Assembly: GCA_963377175.1 (NCBI GenBank)
Contig: CAUJNA010001213.1
Location: forward strand, 124,001 to 188,000
DNA: 64,000 nucleotides
Direction: 5' to 3'
Source: Effrenium voratum
Lineage: Eukaryota > Sar > Dinophyceae > Suessiales > Symbiodiniaceae
Made by a program: the position numbers and the translations under genes. Below, piece after piece: positions 19,501 to 31,900 of the stretch (its first letter is position 1; each line of letters starts with the position of its first letter). Below the pieces are notes generated by a model. It was not told the DNA's origin and searched no databases. It saw nothing but the letters and a program-made list of their open reading frames with translations.

Positions 19501-22500
19501 CAAACAAATTCTTGTTACTCATCCAAAGCATACCCAGCGCTTCCTGGCAACCTGTATTAGCAGGCAACCGGCCCATGGCTATCATTTTTTCAGGAACCAA
19601 GCTCGGTTCCCCAAAGGAAGGAGCCAAGCTAATCTCACGTGTTTCAAGGAATCCCGCCTCCCAATTCACGGTTCCACCCATCTGTTTCACGGTTCTGGCA
19701 CTCGGTTTCGGGACTCCGCCCTCTATTGCGCAGCCTTTTGTGTGGTTCTGGGAACCTGCCAGATTCCAATACACTAGGTGACCAAGCTGGTTACAGCTAT
19801 ACAGGTAACCGGAAGCACTATTTTTTAATTCAGGGAAGCGCGGGGAGACTACATTTTGTTGGGGGGTCCAAAGGGTTCAAACATGTTCAGCCACAAGGTT
19901 GGAGCAGCCAGTCATACTTCCCAATGGAATCCCAACAGCCATCCCTAGAAAACTGCTTTCGGGGAGCATGTTGCACCGTTCCATGGTGGGAGATATCCAG
20001 AACCTTTTGGACCTCAGAAAGTGGCCATTTCGGCTTCAATGGAAACCAGCAAAGGTAACCCAGTGACCCCTGAGTTCTCGTTAACGGCATTATACGGCAT
20101 TTCTCGGGCAAAAAGGGCCTTGCCTGCCCAGGCTGAACCAATTTCTGGTGACGCCGCTGGGTCTTTTGTTGACCTTCCGCACTCAGCAGTCCATCACTCG
20201 CTTCAACATTGCGGCGCCCGGCTTTCAACCGCGTGAGGTGTTGAAAGCGGGGGTTCTCAAGGTCCATTTGTTGGACCTTAGAACATTGGCAGTTCTCAAT
20301 GGGACCCGCCGGGTCAGTGCAACTCTTGAAGGGGAAATCCAGTGAGCCCTGTTCAAGCCTGCCCCCGCCCCCCCCCCCCCCCTTTCCAAAAGGGTTTGAA
20401 GCCTATGGTTTGTGTGCGGGGATCATTTAATAATATATGAAGTCTCTCAATTTCCCGGGCGCGGGTTAATGCTAAACCATGGTCAGCTGAAAATCCGCTC
20501 AGATGAGTTGCGGTTTTGATGCTGCGCAATTGCCTGATCCAGATTTTTTTGCCACATCCAGACCGAGTGATTGAAGTCTTTTGGCAGTGCCCGTGTCTCC
20601 TCGTTTTATCAGCTATATACACTTCCCGACTGGTTAACTGGGGGCGCAGCAATGTCTGCCATTCCAGCCTAGACCAAGGACACCTATGTCGGCTTCCCCA
20701 CTCTGAATGGAATCCCCTGTCGAGTGTTAATGGGAACCCCGGATTAGTCAACCTCAATTTAATCATATTTATATTGGGGTTGCCCATTGTTTCAGAGGAC
20801 TGGAGAGGAACACCCCCATATGAATGAACCGGGGTTGGTTCATCCGGGGTCACCAGATTGCCTGCACTTTAAGCTTTTTGCAAACATGAACTACTTGATT
20901 ACTTCTTTGGCGAATCCACTTACAACTCCCCTCCCCTCCCCACCCCCTCCCCCAAAGAAAAAGCAAACAAAGGAAATGGAGGTGCAATGGTTCTGAATAG
21001 CAGTGGTTTGCTAAGTGGCCTCCCCCGGCTGCTTTGGGGCCATTTGGCAGCCATTGGTTGCTGGTGGCTGTGGCCTCTTGTTGAGGTAACCCACCTTCGC
21101 CGCCTGGAGAGCGAGTCGCAGGAAGCCAAACTTTTGGGCCCGCTTCAAGACACACACGCGCGCGCGCACATGCGCGCGTTGACTTTCCATGCCCGCCCCT
21201 TTAGCCCACCCAGAGAGCCGGAGACAAACAGCATGTCCTTTGTTCATGCCTGGGCCCCATGCGCCAGCCACTGTAGGTCGACTTGTCATGCCTAGCACTT
21301 CCCTTTCTTCAACCCCCCTCCCCCCCAAAACAGTCAACCTCTTGCCCGCTTGCCCAAAGCCGATTTTGGGTTTCCTGTGTTTGTTCCATTTTTAGGCGTG
21401 GCACCAACAGCTTTGTCAGGGTCCAAGCTGGGCAAAGCTCCTGCCCGGAACCAAGGTGGACCTCTGGAGCAAACTCTCCTCGGTCTGCAGAAGCCTCTCC
21501 AGGGCCATGTTCTACCAAGCGCCCGAGAAAATCCCCTGCGCGCCTCCTCGGCGTTTTTTTTTGGTAGCCGAAAGCCACCAAGGTTCACAAGTCCCCTCAA
21601 AAAAATGGCCTGTTCAAAAGCAATTAGTGGCTTCCCCCCTTAGTGGCGTCCCCCAAGTGGCTTCCCTCCGCAAAGTGGCGTCCCCCACTTTGAGCCCAGT
21701 CAAAATGGCGGTTCTCCTCTTGGTTTCCGGTACCAAGGTGAAGAGAGTGTCATGTGGCAACAGCTGAACCCCTAGTTCCTCTTGAGGTTTTGCAATCCTT
21801 CAGGAACTCCAGAATTCCAAAACCCGCCAACACAGAGTTCCCTGTGTATGTCCCCTATAGTTCTACACATCACCTTTCGGATTGCCCACTTGCGAGTTTT
21901 CTTTCGGGGTGGCGTCTTTTTTTTTCTCTGCGAACTATAAGGGTCGTGACCCCTCCAATGCAGACGCCCGGGCAGTCAAGCACCACCCATGCTGAGGTCC
22001 CACAAACAATCGGGGTGTTAGGGCCCTGTTGGGGGACGGGAATAGCAAGAAACTCCGCCGGTTCCTCAGTAGTGCCCTTTAGGCTACAGAAAAGAAAGTT
22101 GGTACCCTTATTCGAACCTCTCTACTGGAGGACCTAGCAGGGCAAGGCTCTCGTCGGTGGCTTCGCTTCGAAAGCCGAGGACGCCCAGCTGAGCCTGGCC
22201 AACGATCTCCAGCTCTTTCCCGAGGCAGATCGCTTCCCTCGGGTTGGGTAGGAATTCCAGGTAAGTGTGTGCCTGGAGTCTCCGTGACCCATTACAAATG
22301 GGTCAATGACCCCATTATCTTGGGCAAGGGTCCCATTTTTTCAGGGTCATGGAGACTCCAGGTGGATCCAAAATAGGAGCCCAAAATGGAAAAGTGGACT
22401 AAAATCTGCGTAACCCGAGCCACACCCAATTCGAGCACCCCGTAAAAATGTCTGTTTTTTCCCGTGTCCAACATCCCAAGTACTGTCCAAAAAGCAGTGG

Positions 22501-25500
22501 TTGGGCCTCAGCCAGCCACAAAAACAAAAATACGTTTCCCCTTTTTGCAGCTCGGCGCGCTCATTTTCTCAGTTTGCACCTGCCCCCCCCCCCCCCCGAA
22601 AGAAAAGAACAAGAAACAGCAAAACTAAAGTAAACAACGTGCTTTTCCCTTTTTGCTCCGGCGGTCCGTTTTTTGTTTTTGAGGTCCCCCCCCCAAAACA
22701 AAAAGCAAAAAACAAACACAACCAAAAGAACAACGTTAACAAGACAACTAAGTGCTGGTCCCTTTTCAAGCTCCGGCCGCGCTCCGAGTTCGGTTTTTCC
22801 AGGGGTTGATTCCCCATGACTTTCACCCATCGTTCTTTTCAAAGACCAGCTGCTTCCCCTGGGCCTCTGAGGGTTTTCTGGAAAGACTCGCATCGGAAAG
22901 AATGGAAATGGAAGCGCCCCCTAGAGTTGTTTTTTCAGGTTTTGCGGGGAGCCATACAAAAGCGAACAAAGGCCGCAAGACCTGGAGTGAAAACAGCCCG
23001 GTTCAGTTGGAAACAACAAAAACAAAACAGGCGTACGGGGACGGCTCCTGGAAAGAACTGCTTTCCAGGGACCCTCCAGGGCGCGCCTCTTGTTGTCGTG
23101 CTCTTCTTCTTTTTCTTTTTCGGGGGTGGCTTGAAGGCAAAGAAACCGAAACCAAAAGGTCTTCCGGGAGCTTCAAGGGTGCAATCCCCTTACATGAGTT
23201 CCTGGACCAATCCCTCCACTCAGGAAGCGTCCCCTCGAGTTTTGACTCCAACGGAAGCGGGCTGTTTTGACTCCAGGTCTTTCTTTTTCAGAAAGCCAAA
23301 AAAAACGCTTTTGCTCGCACCTGTTCGCTCCGGTGGCCTCTCGCTTTTTCGTTTTCTTTTCTTTTGTCAGAAAGGTTTTGCGGGAGCACCTGGAGAATCG
23401 CCGCACCAAGCTCTTAGAGATCTGCCGGGACGACGTCTCGAAGCCCATGGCCCTGCTGGACCAACCCGAGCCGTTCGACCGGTTCGACGGGTTCCGGCTC
23501 GTCGGGCTCGAGGGGTTGGATGGGGGGGCCACCCAAAAAGGGCCCCATGGGTATTCGGGCACGTGTTTTTCTTCGTTTTGTTTTTGTTTTTGTGTGTTTT
23601 TTTTTGGGTTGGAAGGTACCCACCAAAAGGGAGAAGCGGAAAGAGTGGACTGCTGTGGTCTTGGTGGTTGTAGACATCACTTTGGGGTCAATGTTGAAGG
23701 AGCCTCCTTCTTCCTTTTGGTGGGGTGATGCTCAAAGGGGAAATGTAGAGAGCCCTGGTACAGGGCGGCTTTGCGGCTGGACGTGGGGTCCCCCAGTTTC
23801 CCTTTTTTGGACCTCCGAAAGGCAAGGTTGCTGGGTTACCCACAAGCAAATTGCAACTGTTGAAGGGGGAATCCAGTGAGCCCTGAAGTGTTTTATCCTT
23901 TGAGGCTCCCTCCCGCAAAAAAAAGGAAGAAAAAAAGGTGGGATTGGATGTACCTAGGCGTTCGGGCAATGATCGTGGGAGCTGTTCCCAGTTTGCCTGA
24001 TTCACAGTTCCGATTCGCCGCTTTGCCAAAAATGAAAGCCGATCTCACGCCAGAAAAAGAAAAAGCACGGGGACAAGGTTGGGGCGGCAGGATAAGATCC
24101 AGGCGCAGATCATGGCCCTGAAGCAATTGGAGTCGTCAGATGCCTGGCCGGTACTTTGTAAAAGGGCTTCCCAGACTTCGTTTTGTGGGGGGGGGACTCC
24201 TTTAAAATCACTTTCTACCTGAGTTCCTGTACTTTGTATGCTTGTTGGGTTAGACCATGTTAAAATATAAATGTTTCCGGGAAGACCGTGTTGGTATATA
24301 ACAATTTCTTATTTGTTCTTATCCAATTCAATCCGAAAGTGATAACATCTATCAATCAAAGTGCCCGCTTTTTCGCCCAACACCTCTGGGGGTTTGGGGG
24401 CTCCGCTTGGCCCGTCCCGAACCAGGGGCTTGTGCCATGTACTTCGCATGGAACCCAACCGTCTCATTTCCGGGGCTTGCCAAGTCTCAGGTGCATGTAG
24501 GTGCCCTTTTTAAGTGAGCCTAGTAAAAGATAGATGGCACGGTTTAGATAGGTTTTATTGCATTTACCAGGGCCAACTATTTTTCCAAAAGGCCACCTAT
24601 GTTTCAAGTGTCAGGAGAGGACACTGCTCCTGAAATATGTGGAGCAGCTGTCGGATCTGGTGAGCCCTTGTGAGAGCATCGTGCAGACGCCGGTGCCTCA
24701 AAGTTACGAGCCTTCGCCCGCACTAATCCCATCCGTTGCCTAGGTCCCCCGGCTAGGTGCCCTTTTACCAACTTGTGTTTTGGGGGAGGGTTCTCCTACT
24801 AGAATAGACTAGACAAACAAATCGGGTACCCTTATTCTAACCTCTCTACTGGAGGACATAGAAGCTGAAACGGGGGGTCGGTCAAGTTCCCTTCTTTGGA
24901 CCTACAAAAGGGGCAGTTTCATGGGAACCCCACCACTCAATTGCAGCCTTTCACAGGGGACATCCACTGAGCCCTGTGAAAGCTTGTCCCTCACACTCAG
25001 TCGAGGTAAGAGCAATCTACGGTACCCAAACTGTGGATCGACCAAATCCACTTCGCACTGGCTGAATTAAACAAATACAACTAATCAGATAAACCGCCTA
25101 GCAACTGGTGCAGGATTTGGCCATTCTCACGACTGGGAACGGCAGCCCGCAAGGTGGGTATCTCTCTCCAAAATGCCTGTAACCCTCGGACCCACCGGAC
25201 ATGGCAATACACAGGCTCGTGTTGGGCCGGTGCGCTTTTGTGGTTGCTCCTTTCGACTGGCCACCTTTTTTCCTTTTAAATCAACTTTTTGTGCTTGCAA
25301 ACCCTGTGGTTCCCAGTTAGGACCTTTATGAGGGGATGAGCATCAAAAAATAATTATTTTGGGGATCAAAAAAAAATTATTTAGGGGATCAAAAACAAAT
25401 TATTGAGACCTAGTCTCCGGTCCCCTGCTCTCCTGGTCTCCTGGTCTCCTGGTCCTTGGTCTCCTGGTCCCCATGTGTCGTGCTGGTCCTGGTCCCTGGT

Positions 25501-27595
25501 CTTCTGGTGTCCTGGTCCCCGTGTCTCCTGGTCGCCTGGTCTCCTGGTCTCCTGGTCTCCTGGTCTCCTGGTCTGCTGATTTCCTTCTCCTGCTTTTTGC
25601 TGGTCTGCCGGTCCCCTGCTCTCCTGGTCTCCTGGTCTCCTGGTCCTTGGTCTCCTGTGTCTTGTCTCCTGGTCCTTGGTCTCCTGGTCTCCTGGTCTCT
25701 TGGTCTCTTGGTCTCCTGGTCTGCTGGTCTCCTGGCCTGCTCTCCTACCCGAAACCGACCCTAAACCAAACTACACCCACCCTAAACCAACCCAAAACCA
25801 ACCTACAAACCAACCTTGAAACCGACCCTGCGCAACTTTTAAACCAACCCTACACCCGCCCTAAACCAACCCTAAACCAATCCTAAACCCACCCTAAACC
25901 TACCCTAAACCTACCCTCAGCCAACCTAAAACAACCCGAAACCCAACCTAAACCTACCCTAAACCAACCAAAATCCACCCACCGCAAACAAACCCAAAAC
26001 CCTCCCTAAACCCACCCTAAACCCACCCTAAACAGACCCTAAACTAAACCTAAACCCACCCTAAACCAATCCTAAACCAACCCCAAGCCCACCCGAAACC
26101 CCAAACCCGCCCGAAACCCAACCAAAATTAACCCTAAACCAACCTTGAAACCAACCCTACACAACCTTAAGCCAACCCTAAACCCAGCCTAAACCAACCC
26201 TAAACCAACCCTAAACCTGCCCTAACCCTACCCTACACTTACCCCAAACCACCGTAAACTTAGCCTAAACCATCCCTTAACCCAACCCTAAACCAACCCT
26301 AAGCCACGTACACCGGCACTAAACCCAGCCTAAGCCCACCCGAAAACTACACTAAACAGACCCAAAACCAACCTAAGCCAACCCTAAACCCGCCCTAAAC
26401 CTGCCCGAAACCAACCCTAAATTATATCTAAAAACCCTAAACAACTTTCAAGCCCCAAACCAAACCTAAACCCACCCTAAACCAAGCCTTAGCCCAGCCT
26501 GAACCATCCCTAAACCAACCCTAAAGCAACCCTAACCAAACCTCATCCAACCCTAAACCCACCCTAAACTACTGACCTTCAACCGACCCTAAACCCTAAA
26601 CCCTAAACCAACCCTAAACCCACCCTAAACCCGCAAACCAACCCTAAACCCACCCTAAACCTACCCGAAGCCAACCTAGAACCACCCTAAACCCAACCTA
26701 AACCAACCCTAAACCAACCCTAAACCAAGCTAAGCCAACCCCAAACCCACCTTGAAACCAACCCTACACAACCTTAAGCCAACCCTAAACCCAGCCTAAA
26801 CCAACCCTAAACCGTCCCTAAACCAAGCCTGAACCCACCCCAAACCCACCCGAAACCCAACCTACATTAACCCTACAGGCATTTAACCGATGCTAGATTC
26901 GTTGATAGAACTGCGCTTGTATCTGAAAAGTTGTGATTTTCGAACTGGAGCTGCCAAAGTGACCTTCGCGTACTGCGCTTGTATTGGAAAGTGTCTATTT
27001 TACAGCTGGAGCCGTAAAATGCGCGCGCTGTTGCCCGAAAATGATGTAAATTACAGCGCTTTGGCACCCCCAGGCGAGATAATGTGTTTTTGATCCTGTA
27101 AATAATTTGTTTTTGATCCGGGTGTCGATAATTTCTTTTTGATCCCGTAAATAATTATTTTTTGATCCTGCACCCCTTTATGAGCCTTGGAAAGGAGGGT
27201 GAATATCCCTCGCCAAAGTCAAGGGCAGCCCAATCCTATGTCAGCCGGGTGAAGTAGATGGCACAGCTTGTTGTCAAAACAACGTATCTTTGAGAGTCAC
27301 CTTTTTTGATTTCTTCACACTGTTCTTGGCATGTGTTTTTGCTTTTTAGTTTTTTGGTTCTCTTTACTTTAGAGCCTCCGGCTCAGTCCGCCGACATTGT
27401 CCTCTCCCTTTTCTCCTTCTTCCTCTCTTCCTTGTCACCCTTGTGTGTTCTGTCGTCCTCTCTCCCTCCCTCTGCTCCCATCCTCCCCATCCCCCCAAGC
27501 CTCTCTCTCCCCAATCTCCCTCTCTCGTATGTATGCATGCATGTACATAAGTATGTATGTATGCATGTATGTATGTATGTATGTATGTATGTATG

Positions 27596-27626
<31 letters not shown>

Positions 27627-27760
27627 TGTATGTATGTATGTATGTATGTATGTATGTATGTATGTATGTATGTATGTATGTATGTATGTATGTATGTATG
27701 TATGTATGTATGTATGTATGTATGTATGTATGTATGTATGTATGTATGTATGTATGTATG

Positions 27761-27791
<31 letters not shown>

Positions 27792-27797
27792 TGTATG

Positions 27798-27828
<31 letters not shown>

Positions 27829-27834
27829 TGTATG

Positions 27835-27865
<31 letters not shown>

Positions 27866-27891
27866 TGTATGTATGTATGTATGTATGTATG

Positions 27892-27922
<31 letters not shown>

Positions 27923-27969
27923 TGTAATGTAATGTAATGTAATGTAATGTAATGTAATGTAATGTAATG

Positions 27970-28000
<31 letters not shown>

Positions 28001-28138
28001 TGTATGTATGTATGTATGTATGTATGTATGTATGTATGTATGTATGTATGTATGTATGTATGTATGTATGTATGTATGTATGTATGTATGTATGTATGTA
28101 TGTATGTATGTATGTATGTATGTATGTATGTATGTATG

Positions 28139-28169
<31 letters not shown>

Positions 28170-28255
28170 TGTATGTATGTATGTATGTATGTATGTATGT
28201 ATGTATGTATGTATGTATGTATGTATGTATGTATGTATGTATGTATGTATGTATG

Positions 28256-28287
<32 letters not shown>

Positions 28288-28333
28288 TGTATGTATGTAT
28301 GTATGTATGTATGTATGTATGTATGTATGTATG

Positions 28334-28364
<31 letters not shown>

Positions 28365-28554
28365 TGTATGTATGTATGTATGTATGTATGTATGTATGTA
28401 TGTATGTATGTATGTATGTATGTATGTATGTATGTATGTATGTATGTATGTATGTATGTATGTATGTATGTATGTATGTATGTATGTATGTATGTATGTA
28501 TGTATGTATGTATGTATGTATGTATGTATGTATGTATGTATGTATGTATGTATG

Positions 28555-28585
<31 letters not shown>

Positions 28586-28908
28586 TGTAATGTAATGTAA
28601 TGTAATGTAATGTAATGTAATGTAATGTATGTATGTCATGTCATGTCATGTCATGTCATGTCATGTCATGTCATGTAATGTAATGTATGTACGCATGTAT
28701 GTATGTACGTATGTATGTAATGTAATGTAATGTAGTGTAGTGTAGTGTAATGTAATGGAATGTAATGTAATGTAATGTATGTATGTATGTAATGTATGTA
28801 TGTATGTAATGTATGTATGTATGTATGTATGTATGTATGTAGGTAGGTAGGTAGGTACGTAGGTATGTATGTAATGCATGTATGCATGTATGTATGTATG
28901 CATGCATG

Positions 28909-28939
<31 letters not shown>

Positions 28940-31900
28940 TGTATGTATGAAATGTATGTATGTATGCATGCATGCATGCATTCGTGCCTGTGTGTATGTA
29001 TTTCCTGCAAAAAAAACACGGTTTTTCCAGCGTTTTCGCAAAGAGGACGTCCAAACACATTGAGTTTTTCCAGATTTTCCGCAAAAGGATGCAGGAAGCC
29101 CAAGCCAGCAAAAAAGCCGGCAGGGGGAATCGAGCCTACATTAAAAAAAACAAAAAAACACGTTTTGCTCCTCAAGCCAGAAATCCCCGCCAAAGCCACG
29201 TTTTTGTTTTTTTTGCTCGTTTCGCATCTCGCAGGTGCGGCACACGGGGCGGTTCCTGGCGGTTTGGCTGCTGAGTCTGCCTCTGTCACTGGCCTCACAG
29301 AGCGGCTGGCTCACGGTGGCCATTGCGACTTGGCTGCCCAGTGCCAAGAACTCCGCACCGAAAAGCCCGGGGCTCTGAGCTTCCCCAGAACTAGCTCCTT
29401 TTTTTTTTTTGGGGGGGGGTTTGTTGGTTTTTCACTAGCCAGGCAAAGAATATTTGTTTGCTGGGGTCCGATTTTTCCAGCCTAGTTTAAAAGTGCCTTT
29501 CTGAAGGGATGGGTTCTGGAGCTATGAAGGTCTCACACGGAGAGGTTCTGGAGCTATGGAGGAGTCATCCGGCTTAGGTTTTGTTTTTCCTTCCAGCGTT
29601 ACAACGTCACGCTGGTGGAATATTAGCATCCATTTGCTTGAGAACATGTTTGTATTTGCCCTTGTTAGTTTTCAAGGGAACTTATCACTACTGCAAATAT
29701 GTTTTTACACGGGGCTTAATCAAATGGAAGATAAGCGTCCAGACCTCCAAAATACATACCTTGAAATGAAGACTTGATTTAAAGCCGTGACTCCTTCCTT
29801 CGGTGCTCAAAGCGTAGATTCCCCTGATTTGTCGATCTAGTCCGGGCCCCAACAGGTTCCTCTCTTCGGTCCCTGCGGACTGAGCTTCAAGACAAACCTG
29901 TCAAAGTCTGAAGCGGGCCTATGAAAAACGCTTCTGTCTTGTCTGTGGGTGCGAGTCAAAAGCAATGGTACCATGTTGGGGTAGGTGCGCCACACATTTA
30001 GTCTATTTTAGTGGGGATTGGGATGTTCACTGGGGGTGCGATTTGGATTTTGATCCATGGCTATGTGGACATGGCCAGGACTGCAGGATGACTGTAAGCA
30101 TGATTTTGTGGCGAGCTCACCGGTTCGGGGGTCGAACAAACTCACCATTTTAAATATCCTTTACCTTGGGATCTGATTCTTTTTTCAGGTTTTGGAACCA
30201 TGGTAAAAAAATGCAGAATCCGGTGGTCTATGTTGAATTTGGCAGGTCCCACGCAAGCGACTGAGCCCAGAAGTATGCTTGCGAACACCAACCCCCTTCT
30301 TTTCAGGGATGTAGAATCAGCCAGGACATGCCAGGACATGCAGAATTGATACATGCTGCATATACCTGGAGTCTCCATGACCCTTAAAAAAAGGTGGGTC
30401 ATTACCAAAGATAATGGGGTCATTGACCCATTTTCAAGGGTCAGAAGGAGACTCCAGTTTTTTGCTTTTTAATTAATATATATATATATACACCCAGTGG
30501 CTCCCATTTCGCGGCTTTATGAGCCTGTGAAAATTCACATCATATTGTGCTAGTTGGCGATTGGAATGCAAGACTAAACAGCATTCATTTAGAATACGAC
30601 AACGCTGGTAATGTACTTAAAAAATGGTTGGAACACAATAAATAAATAAATAAACATATATATCTATATATTGACATATCAAATAATACTCATCATAATA
30701 ATTTTTAATAATAACAACAAAACACATAATTAGACAAACTAAAACAGCGAAGCCCGTGACCCTTCCGCCGCAGGAGCTCGTGGCCTCGTGGTGCTTGTTC
30801 GCCATCCAGGACTCAGGGCCTTCGGCCGGGCGAAATTTTCGCTTCCGGTTCGGCCGGCGATCGAGAAGCGAAAGGCCTCCGAGGAAACCCTTTGGACCCA
30901 CTTTGGAGTGCTGCTTTTTGGTGGAAGTGGAATTTCGACTTCGGATATTTTATTTTTTTTTTCTGTTGGAAGTCTCCCCCGAGATTGTAAAAGAGGGATC
31001 CCGATCCCTCCCCCCCCCCCCCCGCGGAAAATTCGGGTGGTTTCAGTTTTTTTGTTTTTTGTTTTTTGTCTCTGCTTCTGTGTAAAAGATTTTAAAGGAG
31101 GGAACCTGCCGACATGTTTCTGCAGGAATCTGGGGATTGCGTCGGTTTGTGAATCCGGCAGGAGATTGGCGTCCGCTTGGAGGATCCCTTTAATGGCACC
31201 TCGGGATTCGGGAATGGGTTCAGTGCCCGAAAGCTCGGGTAGGTTAGTTAAGGATAACTTATGAGTTATTACTTACTCCCTGGGTTCCGTTTCGGACTTT
31301 ACACTTTCTTGGGTTGGACCATTTTTAGTGGCAAGCAACAGTTTAGACTCTTTTTGGCCAATCCACCCCCATCTTCCGGTTCATGGTTTTGGGAAGGCGA
31401 TTTTAACATGTGACTCGCTCCCTGCAATTCACCAAGGCGTTTCGGTGATCCCCTAACGGAGATGCCTCGGAAAAATGCGAGGCATTGCGAGGCCAAGCCC
31501 CAAGTGTTTGATGCTCAGCTGTTCGCATTGGGATCCGTTCCTGTTCGCCAGCGGATCCTCGGATCGCGTCGGATCCTCCGCGTGGTTCGTTCTCCGATGC
31601 CTCGGATTTTTTTTGATTTGACGGGAAGTCCGAACGGCCAACTTTGATCTCTTGGTTTTCCAATTCATTGGCTTCTGCTTTTTCTTTCGGCTTCACAGGC
31701 TGAACCTCGTAGGCCCCCAGCCGGCGAAGTGATGGTTATTTGGATCGCCCCAACGAACCTTCTGAGGAACCCTGATGCCCTGTTCGAGTCAATAGCCTCG
31801 CTTAAGCCGCAGTAAGCCGCGTAAGGTTTCCGACGCTAAGAGAGTCCCTCGTTTTTGAAGGGCAAATGCATCCAGACCTTTTGTTCGAATTGCTGCAATT

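Larger units (their letters stand above)
18104..20131. other. Bestrophin intron (2 kb)
   Basis: It holds a 19-bp tandem triplicate (18783-18839) and a family B element (18956-19067). The rest shows no exon-like island in either direction. Confidence 0.5.
25333..27176. mobile_element. Non-autonomous inverted-end element carrying telomere-like satellite
   Basis: It is flanked by perfect 8-bp direct repeats TTTATGAG (25325-25332 and 27177-27184). Left end: GGGATGAGCATCAAAAAATA. Right end, read inward: GGGGTGCAGGATCAAAAAAT. Both ends continue with three to four iterations of a subterminal motif close to GGATCAAAAACAAATTATT. Inside are CTGGTCTC repeats, about 1.1 kb of degenerate CCCTAAACC repeats and 200 bp of unique sequence with two 60-bp direct repeats. 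There is no transposase frame. An 8-bp duplication fits hAT-like transposons, but the family is not certain. Confidence 0.7.
24708..29234. other. Largest bestrophin intron (4.5 kb)
   Basis: In order it holds family A and K elements, about 340 bp of unassigned sequence, a 1.84-kb inverted-end element with telomere-like repeats, a family I fragment (27316-27375), a CT-rich tract (27400-27520), a 1.45-kb ATGT microsatellite and 250 bp of A/T-run-rich sequence. It runs from a GA donor to the acceptor ATCTCGCAG. Confidence 0.65.

Noticed and set aside
22261..22269. Canonical donor GTAAGTGTG.
   Set aside because: The frame before it has a stop (TAG at 22249), and the phase-matching GA donor at 22170 restores the bestrophin sequence.
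25746..26872. Chromosome end marked by telomere repeats.
   Set aside because: The repeats are degenerate, interior, enclosed by inverted ends, and flanked on both sides by exons of the same channel.
27383..28639. Very long open frames (HTYI and YVCM repeats, up to 418 codons).
   Set aside because: They are translations of the ATGT microsatellite in several frames and on both strands; there is no protein signal.
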